Source: Rhizobiales bacterium UBA3584 | GTDB lineage: Bacteria; Pseudomonadota; Alphaproteobacteria; Rhizobiales; Devosiaceae | DNA length: 64,000 nucleotides | Direction: 5' to 3' | Assembly (NCBI GenBank): GCA_002375765.1 | Contig: DFMV01000047.1 | Location: forward strand, 1 to 64,000 | Part shown: positions 27,301-35,064 of the stretch, piece by piece | Layout: every line of letters starts with the position of its first letter | How positions within the stretch are numbered: position 1 is the stretch's first letter | Made by a program: the position numbers and the translations under genes | The notes under the pieces: model-generated | What the model was told of the DNA's origin: nothing | Database searches by the model: none | What the model saw: the letters and a program-made list of their open reading frames with translations, nothing else

Positions 27301-29706
27301 GAGCGCATCCGCGCCACGATCGATGGCAGCCTTGTCAACGTCACCGAAACGATGGAAACCCGGTCCAACCAGGTGTCCGAGCTCATCGAAAGCAAGGTGG
27401 CCGAGCTCAATTCCAATATCGGCCGCGAGATCGACGTCGCTGTCGAAAAGATCAGCGGCGCGGAATCCGGCGTCACCGCCAGGATCGGCGAAGCCGCATC
27501 CTCGGTCGGCCAGAGCGCCCGCGACGCTGCGGACCTGGTCGAAGCGCGTCTCACCGAAGCGCGCAGCGCCATTACCGAGATGGTCGACGATCGTCTGGGC
27601 ACCCTGCCCGAGGCGATCACCACCCGCGCCGAAATCACCGCCGAACGGTTGGCCGGTCTCAATGAGGCCATCCACGGCACGATCACCGATTCCATGCGTG
27701 ACCTCGAGAGCGGCGCCGACCGGATCGAATCCACCCTCACCGGTTCGATCCACAGCGCCATCGGCCAATCGATGGCCGACCTCGAATCCGGCGCCAGCCG
27801 CATCGAGACCGTTCTCAACGACAAGCTCGCCAACGTCACGGCCAACATTTCCGCCGACGTCGAACAGACGGCAATGCGCATGGACGCCGTGGTTCGCAAG
27901 GCCATGGAAGAGCTCAAGGTGGCCACTGTCCATATCGAGGATCTGGTGGAAGTGCGCGCCGTCCATACCGCAGACGAGCTTGGCCGCAAGGCGTCCGAGA
28001 TCAACCGAATCGTGTCCGAGCATACCGACAGGTTCGCCGAACTCATCGACACCAAGCAGAACCAGTTGACCAACGCTCTGGGCAGCCAGACAAATCTGCT
28101 GCGCGCCGCGCTTGAAGCAAACGCCCGCGACGCCGAAGACATCATGTCGGAATCGTCCAACCGTATTCAGCACGAAATCACCGACTCGCTGCGCAAGCTC
28201 AACGATGCCAATCTGCTGCTCCAGAGGGTTCTGGAAGCCTCGACCGGCAACCTTGCCCGCCTGCAGGGCAATGTCGGCGAACAGACCCAGGCCTACACCG
28301 CCGCCGTCCGCGATGCGATGACGGGCACCGAACAGGCCGGCACCATGATGAGCCAGCACGTCGAAGCGCTGCAGAACACCATGTCTGCAATGCTCGAGCA
28401 GTTCGGCCAGCTGTCGGGTAAACTCAACTCCGAGACTGACGGGTTCACCACGGCCGCGGCCAATCTGGCCGAAGTCTCCAACTCCACCATGGATACGCTG
28501 GAAAATCGCCGTGGGGCCATGGAGTCGCTCGCCGAAGGCTTTGCCGCGCGCACCGATGAAATCGACAACCGCCTGCGCGGCTTCGCCCAGTCGATCGCCG
28601 AAACCGTCAACCAGACCGAGCGTCGCCTGATCGCTGCCCGCAAGGCGATGGAAGACGCGCTCGCCTCGACATCGGATGCCGTGACCGGCCAGATTTCGAC
28701 CATTGGCGATCTCGCCTCGGGCGAAGGCCAGCGCGCCAGCGACGCCTTGCGCCAGACCCAGGCCGATCTGCTCGCCGATATCGAGCGCGCTTACGCCGAC
28801 GCGACCCGCCGGTTCGGCGATACTGCCGACGCCATGCGCATGACCGCTTCCCAGCTCGGCCAGGAACTCGAAGCGACCCGCAACGAATTGCAGCGCTCGG
28901 TGCTGGATCTGCCGGAGGAAACCCGGGCCAGCGCGGCTGCAATGCGTCGCGTCGTCGCCGAACAGATCGAAGCGCTGTCGGAACTCAACGCCATCGTGCG
29001 GGCCCAGCCGGGCACCCACGAAGTGTCGAACCGTACCACGCCGCGGACGCCTTCGGCACGGCTTGCCGCTGCCGAGCCGACCCGTCGCGCCGAACCGGCG
29101 CCTCAGCCTGTGCGCCAGCCTGAGGTGCGTCAGCCTGAGGTGCGTCAGCCCGAGCCGACGCGCCAGCAGGCCCCGGTTGCCACTCAGGCCCGTCCCGCAG
29201 AGACGCAGAAATCACCGTCCGAGCGCCTCAATGAAGCGCTGACCCAATCCCGTAGCAACCAGCCGCAACCGGCGCCCGCCGCTGCTCCTGCTGCTCCGCA
29301 GGAGGGGGGATGGCTCCGCGACGTCCTGCGCAACGCTTCGGCAAGCCAGCAGGCCGGCACGCAGCGCCCGCTGAACCTTTCGAGCCTGACCGAAGACATC
29401 GCCCGCGCCATCGACAGTGATGCGCTCACAGCGGCCTGGAACCGCTATCAGGATGGGGAGTCGGGCGCCTTCAATCGCCGGCTCTACACCATCACCGGGC
29501 AGTCGACATTCGACGAAGTGCGCCGCAAGCTCCAGCGCGATCCCGAATTCTCGCGCACCGCGAGCGCTTATATGAACGAGTTCGAGCAGTTGCTTGGAGA
29601 GGCGGCCAACGGCCCTAACGGCATGCAGCAGACCTTCAATCAGCTCGTGAGCAATCGGGGCAAGGTCTATACGATGCTCGCCCATGCAAGCGGCCGGTTG
29701 AACTAA
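24352..29706 (+). CDS. Giant coiled-coil membrane protein, GPR/RgsE-like growth-pole ring protein
   Basis: A 1,784-residue protein. Residues 1-95 are polar and cytosolic; two membrane helices follow (about 99-120 and 140-162); then about 1,400 residues of helix. Residues 432-519 are four tandem 22-residue apolipoprotein-like repeats, and 747-1021 are 25 unbroken 11-residue repeats of the form xLDxRxxxLxS. A Pro/Gln-rich linker (near 1580-1640, with VRQPE three times) leads to a conserved helical C-terminus (AIDSDALTAAWNRYQDGE). Size, membrane anchor and apolipoprotein repeats match the growth-pole ring protein of Agrobacterium and RgsE of Sinorhizobium, which organise polar growth. Orthology is inferred, not proven. 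Confidence 0.75.
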   Translation: MANKSTPPKDDPAALAFSAVENALKDSVFSMDDKPARKVESQPASREPRREQRREAPTNTERLRAADKIAAQASSVANDDRTTAASALYALQSRASNAPIWFAITTSLLWLIGVGLIAALRYGPRFTEGLSIAEFVQSLDFAALAAITALPILAMISIAFLVRRAQDLRLAAASMTQAAMRLTEPESAAAHKIATVGQAVRREVNAIGDGLERALSRAGELEVMVHNEVTALERTYSDNETRMRQLIEELASQRDAVITNSERMREAIAAVHGNVTNDLNEIGSSITERLKTTGSEVTQAISDRATAMTESIETAGTTIETTFERRSQSFAETIEGRTADLIMALDDSSSRLDGTLTDKAEALATAIDTSTDRLDTVLTSSASSVQIALEGHSSMVEAALGETTGQLNALFETRTADLTNALDSRNQILEDTLGSGVSRIETAFEGRAEAIAKVLGSGVEDVEAAFAGRADALAAALGTGVAEVRAAFEGRAEALADALGVGVESIEAAFGRRTDALTEALDQRAREVTENVDARINSLVNSLDSHTISLSAAIEEKSATIGEVLKGSTESILVDFSRRSEALGSSFAAMGETVSNGIASRAEEAEATLSRITNRLDETFSIQSNALQSQIESMSLRLDGALEESTERTRETLTKAGTDTLAQLNARVDEISVILDNRIGQVDTIVGEKGEKLVSSLDAHTTEIADRSNRLETLLDDKGRALASALETGGESFGAMADAKTAALTEALDARAQAITSAVDLRTEALSSALDARADALNSSLDIRTEALTSAFDGRAEQIGSALDGRAEEIASVIESRTGNLTSAIDSRTEQLTAALDSRTEQFNSALDGRTETFTSALDGRTEQFTSALDSRSEQLTSALDARTTQLDTALAARTTQLDDTLAERANAMNSMLDITSSQLSETLTERTRYMGGIIDESAERLERSIGDRARGLEESLDEKSRHMAESIADRTSELTTAVDASGERIRATIDGSLVNVTETMETRSNQVSELIESKVAELNSNIGREIDVAVEKISGAESGVTARIGEAASSVGQSARDAADLVEARLTEARSAITEMVDDRLGTLPEAITTRAEITAERLAGLNEAIHGTITDSMRDLESGADRIESTLTGSIHSAIGQSMADLESGASRIETVLNDKLANVTANISADVEQTAMRMDAVVRKAMEELKVATVHIEDLVEVRAVHTADELGRKASEINRIVSEHTDRFAELIDTKQNQLTNALGSQTNLLRAALEANARDAEDIMSESSNRIQHEITDSLRKLNDANLLLQRVLEASTGNLARLQGNVGEQTQAYTAAVRDAMTGTEQAGTMMSQHVEALQNTMSAMLEQFGQLSGKLNSETDGFTTAAANLAEVSNSTMDTLENRRGAMESLAEGFAARTDEIDNRLRGFAQSIAETVNQTERRLIAARKAMEDALASTSDAVTGQISTIGDLASGEGQRASDALRQTQADLLADIERAYADATRRFGDTADAMRMTASQLGQELEATRNELQRSVLDLPEETRASAAAMRRVVAEQIEALSELNAIVRAQPGTHEVSNRTTPRTPSARLAAAEPTRRAEPAPQPVRQPEVRQPEVRQPEPTRQQAPVATQARPAETQKSPSERLNEALTQSRSNQPQPAPAAAPAAPQEGGWLRDVLRNASASQQAGTQRPLNLSSLTEDIARAIDSDALTAAWNRYQDGESGAFNRRLYTITGQSTFDEVRRKLQRDPEFSRTASAYMNEFEQLLGEAANGPNGMQQTFNQLVSNRGKVYTMLAHASGRLN
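25645..25908 (+). repeat. Four in-frame 66-bp repeats (22-residue apolipoprotein-like units)
   Basis: Four consecutive units, each of the form xLGxGVxxIExAFxGRxxAL and two more residues, encode residues 432-519 of the giant coiled-coil protein. Period is exactly 66 bases with no indels. Confidence 0.85.
26590..27414 (+). repeat. Twenty-five in-frame 33-bp repeats (hendecads)
   Basis: Residues 747-1021 fall into 25 consecutive 11-residue units such as ALDSRTEQLTS, AIDSRTEQLTA and ALDARTTQLDT with no gaps. A strict 11-residue period favours a nearly straight or right-handed coiled coil rather than the common heptad type. Confidence 0.85.
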
Positions 29707-29726
29707 GCCCGCCCAACCTTGAATTG

Positions 29727-29756
29727 AAAAAGCGCACCCCTCGGGGTGCGTTTTTG
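29727..29756. terminator. Terminator after the giant coiled-coil gene
   Basis: The stem CGCACCCC / GGGGTGCG with a TC turn is bounded by AAAAAG and TTTTTG. It works for the coiled-coil gene and for the converging glycosyltransferase gene. Confidence 0.88.
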
Positions 29757-29764
29757 TTTCCGCC

Positions 29765-30790
29765 TCATGCCGCGGCCATGGCTTGCAAACGGATCGGTGC
29801 CAGGCGCCGTGCGAACTGATCCGCCGCTGCCTCCCAGGTAAAGCCCCTGGATCTTTCAATCGCCTCGGATCGCGGAATGGAAAGCGCGCGCCGCACGGCG
29901 AGGGCAAGATCCTCTTCCAGCGCCCCACCCTTGCCCGCTCCGATCACGTCGACCGGCCCCATCACCGGATAGGCGGCAACCGGAGTGCCGCACGCCATGG
30001 ATTCAAGCATCACGTTGCCGAACGTATCGGTGCGCGAGGGAAAGACGAAAACATCAGCGCTGCGATAGGCATCCCGCAAGGCCGCGCCCGTCAATTGGCC
30101 CGTAAAGACGACATTGGGAAACCGCTGCATGAGCGCGCCGCGTTCCGGGCCGTCGCCGACCACAATCTTGGTGCCCGGATGGTCAATCTCGAGAAACGCC
30201 TCGATGTTCTTTTCAACAGCGACTCGCCCCACATAGAGGAGGTGCGGCCCTGGCAGGCCCGAAAACATCGCCTTGGGCCCGGGGCTGAACGCAGACAGAT
30301 CCACCCCGCGCGACCAGACGGCAAGATGGCGGAAAAACCGCCGCCGCAGATATTTGAGGACCGAGGGTGTGGGCACCATGGTTGCCGATGCCGCAGCATG
30401 GAACCAGCGCAGATAGCCATAACTCCACTCGACCGGCACCGGCAGGCGTGCGGCAAGGTATTCGGGAAAGCGGGTATGATAGCTGGTCGTAAAGGCAAGG
30501 CTTTGCGCCACGCAAAGCGTCCGCGCCGCCAGCCCCAGCGGGCCTTCGGTGGCAATGTGGATATGGTCGGGCGCAAAGCCGGCGATCATGTCCTGAACCA
30601 CCCTGAGCGATGGCAAGGGCACCCGGATGTCGGGATAGGTCGGCAGGGGCAGCGTCCAGAACGGCTCGGGCGTAAGGTATCTCACCTCATAGCCGCGCCG
30701 CTTCAATGTGTTGCCCACATTTTCGAGCGAGCGGACGACCCCGTTCACCTGCGGGTGCCAGGCGTCCGAAACGATGAGCAGACGCGTCAT
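29765..30790 (-). CDS. GT4-family glycosyltransferase, Agt-like (glycolipid synthesis)
   Basis: A 341-residue retaining glycosyltransferase with N-terminal RLLIVSDAWHPQVNGVVRSL, C-domain LLYVGRVAVEKNIEAFL, VVGDGPERGAL and FPSRTDTFGNVMLESMACG (the E-x7-E-like donor site). It resembles SqdX/Agt enzymes that glycosylate diacylglycerol. The ATG at 30790 overlaps the stop of the upstream phosphoesterase by 4 bases, so both are one transcript and translationally coupled. In marine alphaproteobacteria such pairs (PlcP-Agt) replace phospholipids by glycolipids under phosphate limitation. Confidence 0.82.
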   Translation of the reverse strand: MTRLLIVSDAWHPQVNGVVRSLENVGNTLKRRGYEVRYLTPEPFWTLPLPTYPDIRVPLPSLRVVQDMIAGFAPDHIHIATEGPLGLAARTLCVAQSLAFTTSYHTRFPEYLAARLPVPVEWSYGYLRWFHAAASATMVPTPSVLKYLRRRFFRHLAVWSRGVDLSAFSPGPKAMFSGLPGPHLLYVGRVAVEKNIEAFLEIDHPGTKIVVGDGPERGALMQRFPNVVFTGQLTGAALRDAYRSADVFVFPSRTDTFGNVMLESMACGTPVAAYPVMGPVDVIGAGKGGALEEDLALAVRRALSIPRSEAIERSRGFTWEAAADQFARRLAPIRLQAMAAA

Positions 30791-31590
30791 GGGGTGGCCT
30801 CCTGCATCGGAGGCAGGACCGCTTGGCGAATGGGCACAGTCTCCTCGACCCAGCGGATCAGTTCGAACCGCCCTTCCCGTGTCTCCACGATGGCTGTGCA
30901 GTTCTCCACCCAGTCGCCGCAATTGAGATAGGTGACGCTTCCGTGGCTGGCGATTGCGGCGGCATGGATATGGCCGCAGACCACACCATCAAAGCCCTGC
31001 TCGTCCGCCTCGCGCACCAGCGCGGTTTCGAACCGCTCGATCAGCGCGGCGGCCCGGCCCACATTGGCCCGCGCCCAGCCCGAAAGCGACCAGCGCGGGC
31101 GACCGAGCCGCTGCCGCACCCGATTGATGAGCATGGCACCGCGCAGCGCCAGATTGTAGGAAATATCCCCAAGCCAGGACACCCAGCGGGCATGCCGGAC
31201 GACAACGTCGAACTGGTCCCCATGGATGACCAGATAGCGCCGCCCGTCCGCGCCGGTATGAATTGCCCGTTCGCGCACGTCTATGCCGCCGAACCGGAGC
31301 GCCGCGAACTCACGCAGAAACTCATCGTGATTGCCCGGCACATAAACGATGCGCGCGCCCTTGCGCGTGCAATCGAGCAGATGCTGGATCACCCGGTTGC
31401 AGGCCGGCGGCCAGTGCCAGCTTTTTCTAAGCTTCCACCCGTCGACAAAATCGCCGACCAGATAGATGCATTCGGCCTCGACCGATTGGAGAAAATCGAG
31501 CAAAGCGCCCGCCTGGGCGCCGCGCATACCCAGATGCGTATCGCTGATAAACAGAGCGCGCAACTGACGTGGCTTTTGTGCGGAATGCAT
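30787..31590 (-). CDS. COG2908 metallophosphoesterase, PlcP-like phospholipase C
   Basis: The 267-residue protein has the calcineurin-like motifs FISDTHLGM, LVGDFVDGW, VPGNHDEF, IHGDQFDVV and CGHIHAA. Sequence searches usually label such proteins UDP-2,3-diacylglucosamine diphosphatase (LpxH-like), but alphaproteobacteria normally use LpxI for that step, and PlcP of Sinorhizobium belongs to this group. Overlap with a GT4 gene supports PlcP, which cleaves phospholipids to diacylglycerol. It shares about the whole length with a second copy at 33 kb. No convincing Pho box was found upstream; a lone CTGTCAC lies at 31653-31659. Confidence 0.82.
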   Translation of the reverse strand: MHSAQKPRQLRALFISDTHLGMRGAQAGALLDFLQSVEAECIYLVGDFVDGWKLRKSWHWPPACNRVIQHLLDCTRKGARIVYVPGNHDEFLREFAALRFGGIDVRERAIHTGADGRRYLVIHGDQFDVVVRHARWVSWLGDISYNLALRGAMLINRVRQRLGRPRWSLSGWARANVGRAAALIERFETALVREADEQGFDGVVCGHIHAAAIASHGSVTYLNCGDWVENCTAIVETREGRFELIRWVEETVPIRQAVLPPMQEATP

Positions 31591-31647
31591 CGGATGTACC
31601 GCAAGGCTGTTGGCTCGCGACTGTCCGAATGCCTGATTTGCGCAACT

Positions 31648-32868
31648 CTATTGTGACAGCGGGCGCGATTCGTTCTGTGCCTTGGTGGACCAGATCGAGA
31701 GTGAAATCAGAATCATCCCCGCCCCGATCGCCGACAGCAGCCCCGCTGCCCAGAAGCTTTGCAATCCGAAATGGGCCACCAGCATGCCGAAAAACAGCAG
31801 CGCGATAACCGAGCAGATCTGCTTCATGACCACATAAAAGCTCTGAGCCTGAGCCGCGATCTCTTCGCTGGTCCAATTTGCGATGAAGGTGACGATGCCC
31901 ATATAGGCCAGGCCGAACGTCATCATGTGCAGGGCTTGCAGCAGACCCAATTGCCACACTTCCGTTGCGTAAACCATGCCGACCCAGCGCAGAACCCCAC
32001 TGGCGCAGGCCGCCAGGAGCAGATGCCGGGCCGAAAACCGCCGTGCGAAATGGGAAAAAAACAGCATGGTGACGATCTCGCAGACCGGCGCCACGATCCA
32101 CAATATGCCTACCGCAGCGTCCGGCACCCCCGCTCTGAGCCACAAGAGCGCGCCAAAACTGATGAGCAGCATATGGCTGGCCTGCAATATGGCCGCCCCA
32201 AGAAGCGTGAGGACGAACCATGGCCGCGCGACCTGCCGCAGGGTCTGGCCCGCACCGGGGGCGCTCACCAGCGGCGCGCCCGCCAGTCCGCTCCCGTTCT
32301 GCGACCGGAAATATGGCAGCGGCAGTGCCGACAGCCCGCGCAGTAGCGCCGTGGCGATCAGCAGCGGCACGAACACCGCGATTCCCAGCCAGCCGAACGT
32401 CCACCCGGCCAGTGCCGTCGCCCCGATATAGCCGAATGTGCCCCAGATCCTCACCCGCGCAAAATCGGTGCCGCGGCGACGCGTCATTCTTATGGTCGCG
32501 GCATCAATCACCGGCTCTATGGCCATGACAGGGATAACGAGCAGAGTGTTAAAGAGCAGAATGCCCCAGAACGCGTCGACAAAAACGAACCCCAACGACA
32601 CCACAGCACTGATGAGCGAGCCGGCGACGATCACCCCGCGCCAGTCGCTCGCCTTGTCCGCCACACGCCCGACAAGCAGATTGAGCACGATCATGATAAA
32701 GATCGGCGTCGCGCTGATGATGCCGATTTCTTCCTCGCCTATACCCCTGCCGTCCAGCCATACGGGCAAAAGCAGCGTGGAGACGCCGATCGGCAGATAC
32801 ATGGCAGCGTAGAACAGACCCGTGCGCATTTCGGGCGTGGTCAGCCGCTCGGGCAGTCTCGGCAACAT
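31648..32868 (-). CDS. MFS transporter, PF12832-like (phenylpropionate permease/nucleoside-H+ symporter type)
   Basis: A 406-residue, about 12-helix major facilitator: TGLFYAAMYLPIGVSTLLLPVWL opens helix 1, and LLVGRVADKASDWRGVIV is the loop 2-3 signature. Members include the 3-phenylpropionate permease HcaT, but the family is broad, so the substrate is unknown. Start at MLPRLPE (32868) or MRTGLFY (32829); SD unclear. It sits between two COG2908 phosphoesterase genes on the same strand. Confidence 0.85.
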   Translation of the reverse strand: MLPRLPERLTTPEMRTGLFYAAMYLPIGVSTLLLPVWLDGRGIGEEEIGIISATPIFIMIVLNLLVGRVADKASDWRGVIVAGSLISAVVSLGFVFVDAFWGILLFNTLLVIPVMAIEPVIDAATIRMTRRRGTDFARVRIWGTFGYIGATALAGWTFGWLGIAVFVPLLIATALLRGLSALPLPYFRSQNGSGLAGAPLVSAPGAGQTLRQVARPWFVLTLLGAAILQASHMLLISFGALLWLRAGVPDAAVGILWIVAPVCEIVTMLFFSHFARRFSARHLLLAACASGVLRWVGMVYATEVWQLGLLQALHMMTFGLAYMGIVTFIANWTSEEIAAQAQSFYVVMKQICSVIALLFFGMLVAHFGLQSFWAAGLLSAIGAGMILISLSIWSTKAQNESRPLSQ

Positions 32869-32962
32869 TGAAGAAGGTTCCGCAAGGCAGGATTGAAGAG
32901 AGCGACCATGCGCCGCGCCGCTCACCCTGGCAAGCGCCAAGTACCGTCAATTTCGTAAGAAT

Positions 32963-33763
32963 TCAGCCCGCGCGCAGCCGGCCCAGTCCGCGGCGCTTGC
33001 GCGGTGGCGCGGAAATGTCCTTCCAGCGGATCAACTCGAACGCTCCGTCGTGGTCCTCCACGATCGCCGTGCAGCTTTCCACCCAATCGCCTGAATTGAT
33101 GTAGTGGATGCCGAATTTGTGGTGCATGGCGGCCTGATGGATGTGGCCACAGATCACCCCCTCGACCTTGGAATTGCGCGCTTCGAGCGAGAGGGCTTCC
33201 TCGAACCGCCCCATGACCGACACAGCGCTCTTGACCTTCTGCTTGGCCCAGGCCGAAAGCGACCAGTAGCTAAGCCCCATCCGGCGGCGCACCCAGTTGA
33301 TGGGCGCGTTGATGGTCAGCGCGAAATTATAGGCCCAGTCCCCGATATGGGCGAGCCATTTGGCATTGGCGACGACAACGTCGAACTGATCGCCATGGAT
33401 CACCAGATAGCGCTTGCCGTCGGCGGTGATGTGGACCATGCGGTCGACGATTTCGACACCACCGAAATAGGTGCCTAGATAATCGCGCAGGAACTCGTCG
33501 TGATTGCCCGCAAGATAAACGATGCGCGCGCCCGCCCGCGCCTTGGCAAGCAGCGCATTGGCCAGTGCGTCATATTCGGGCGGCCAGTTCCATTCCTTCT
33601 GCAGCCGCCATCCATCGATCAGATCACCCACGATATAGATCGTATCGGCATCATGAACAGCGAGAAACTTGAGCAGTTCCTCAACCTGAATCGCCTGCAT
33701 CCCAAGATGGACGTCGCTTATAAAGAGCGCCCTGACGTGCCGGACGGTCCCCGTTTCTTCCAT
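32963..33763 (-). CDS. COG2908 metallophosphoesterase, second copy
   Basis: A 266-residue paralog of the phosphoesterase at 31 kb, with FISDVHLGM, IVGDLIDGWRLQKEWNWPPE, LAGNHDEFLRDY, IHGDQFDVVV and CGHIHQAA. Both copies share the YSLSAWA-type middle (YWSLSAWAKQKV here). It is not linked to a glycosyltransferase. It may be the housekeeping copy or a PlcP isoform; the sequence alone does not decide. The start at 33763 (MEETGTV) is the only ATG near the N-terminus. Confidence 0.85.
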   Translation of the reverse strand: MEETGTVRHVRALFISDVHLGMQAIQVEELLKFLAVHDADTIYIVGDLIDGWRLQKEWNWPPEYDALANALLAKARAGARIVYLAGNHDEFLRDYLGTYFGGVEIVDRMVHITADGKRYLVIHGDQFDVVVANAKWLAHIGDWAYNFALTINAPINWVRRRMGLSYWSLSAWAKQKVKSAVSVMGRFEEALSLEARNSKVEGVICGHIHQAAMHHKFGIHYINSGDWVESCTAIVEDHDGAFELIRWKDISAPPRKRRGLGRLRAG

Positions 33764-33866
33764 GCCCAAAGCACCTATCTAGCGCGCTTCCTGATTCCCG
33801 ATCGGCGCGGCGGGTACTTTAGACGAGCAGCCCCCGATGGCAAAACCGTTTCGGGTGAAGTGTGTG

Positions 33867-34472
33867 TCAGATGAGGAACAGGACGACGGCGCAGAGCATA
33901 AGACCGGCCAGGATCATGCCCAGATATTTCTCCAGTCCCGAACGCTCGAGGAAAACAGTCAGGCCCCGTCCGAAAATCATCCAGGTACTCGAGGACAGCG
34001 CCCCGAAGACACCGCAGCCCAGCGCAAGCAACGCCAGATTGGCGATCCGGTTCGGTCCCGCCGGTACGAACAACGCGACGAAGCTGACCGCCATCGCCCA
34101 CGCCTTGGGATTGATCCACTGAAACAGCGCGGCCTCATAGCTGCGCATCGGGCGTTCCCGGCCCGTTGCCGCGCCCATGGTGATGCCCAGCATATGATAG
34201 GCCATCCAGAGAAAATAGGCGGCGGCGCCATAGCGCATGACGGTGCTGATCTGCGGATAGGCGACAACGAGCTCCCCCAAACCCAATCCCACCACAAACA
34301 CCAGGATCGGAAAGCCCAGGGTAATGCCGACGCAATGCGGAACCGTCCGGCCCAGACCGAATTTTGCACTCGATGTCATCACCATCAGATTGTTCGGCCC
34401 TGGCGAAAACGAAGCAGTCGCGCCGGCCAGAAGGAAGGCGACAAAGAGGGTGGACGTCATGGAAAAGCTCAT
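33867..34472 (-). CDS. LysE-family exporter (second copy)
   Basis: A 201-residue, about six-helix protein with FSPGPNNLMVMTSSAKFGL (LysE signature), GITLGFPILVFVVGLGLG, and FQWINPKAWAMAVS. It belongs to a different LysE branch from the one at 13.6 kb (closer to YeaS/threonine-type proteins). A promoter-like pair and a perfect inverted repeat lie immediately upstream, so a dedicated regulator is likely. Substrate unknown. Confidence 0.9.
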   Translation of the reverse strand: MSFSMTSTLFVAFLLAGATASFSPGPNNLMVMTSSAKFGLGRTVPHCVGITLGFPILVFVVGLGLGELVVAYPQISTVMRYGAAAYFLWMAYHMLGITMGAATGRERPMRSYEAALFQWINPKAWAMAVSFVALFVPAGPNRIANLALLALGCGVFGALSSSTWMIFGRGLTVFLERSGLEKYLGMILAGLMLCAVVLFLI

Positions 34473-34475
34473 AAT

Positions 34476-34519
34476 GTCAGCAATGCTGACCTAATAACAG
34501 GCTTTCGCGGCCTTGCCAA
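34476..34519 (-). promoter_or_regulatory. Promoter with overlapping operator before the LysE gene
   Basis: On the minus strand TTGGCA (34519-34514) and TTATTA (34497-34492) are 16 bases apart. Just downstream, GTCAGCA-T-TGCTGAC (34490-34476) is a perfect 7-1-7 inverted repeat covering the expected transcription start and ending 3 bases before the ATG. Confidence 0.5.
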
Positions 34520-34530
34520 TCGACTTTGCA

Positions 34531-35064
34531 TCACAGCGCATCGGCGATCTTTTTGACTGTATTCCAGTTTCGCGAGGTGCCGATGCCGGTGCGCCTGGAT
34601 GTGAGCACGCCCGCCAGCTTCGATTTGGCAGTTCCGTTCCCGAAATAGATCCACGGGTCGCCGTCGACCACGCGCACGATCTCGGCGGCGCCGGCCCTAT
34701 CCTCGATCAATTTCTTCGCGTCTGCAGTGGCCGGATCGCGCATCACGCGCACCGTCACATGGGAGCCGTCTCTGGCCGATTGCTCGGGAAAGGGATTGCC
34801 CGCGACCAGTTTTTCCCAACGCGCGCCCTCACGCACAATGAAATCGATATGACGTCCGAACGCCGCCGCGAAGGCCGGCTCGAACGCTTTTTCGATGGCG
34901 CGCGGGTCATTATCTCTGGCCGTGAACACCACATTGCCGGTGGCCAGCAATGTCGTCACCTCGCTATGGCCCAATCTCTCGAGCAACTCGCGCAGCGGCG
35001 CGTTGAGAACACGTTTCCCCTCCGGCAGGATAATGGAATACAGCAGGCCCACAAAGCGTGTCAC
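34531..35064 (-). CDS. DUF1697 domain protein
   Basis: A 177-residue soluble protein matching DUF1697: FVGLLYSIILPEGKRVLNAPL at the N-terminus, LLATGNVVF, and SRNWNTVKKI at the C-terminus. Members are widespread with no known reaction. It overlaps the upstream GH3 gene by 4 bases (ATGA), so the two are co-translated, though a functional link is not obvious. Confidence 0.9.
   Translation of the reverse strand: MTRFVGLLYSIILPEGKRVLNAPLRELLERLGHSEVTTLLATGNVVFTARDNDPRAIEKAFEPAFAAAFGRHIDFIVREGARWEKLVAGNPFPEQSARDGSHVTVRVMRDPATADAKKLIEDRAGAAEIVRVVDGDPWIYFGNGTAKSKLAGVLTSRRTGIGTSRNWNTVKKIADAL

Noticed and set aside
25645..27414. Regular repeats considered as a CRISPR array
   Set aside because: Periods are exact multiples of 3, units are in frame, and there are no unique spacers; it is protein-coding repetition.
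30787..31590. Assignment as LpxH (lipid A) from sequence similarity alone
   Set aside because: LpxI is the usual alphaproteobacterial enzyme, and overlap with a GT4 gene fits PlcP better.
31591..31680. Pho box before the PlcP-like gene
   Set aside because: Only one CTGTCAC half-site is present; the next unit at 11-base spacing (GAGTTGC) matches at 2 of 7 positions.
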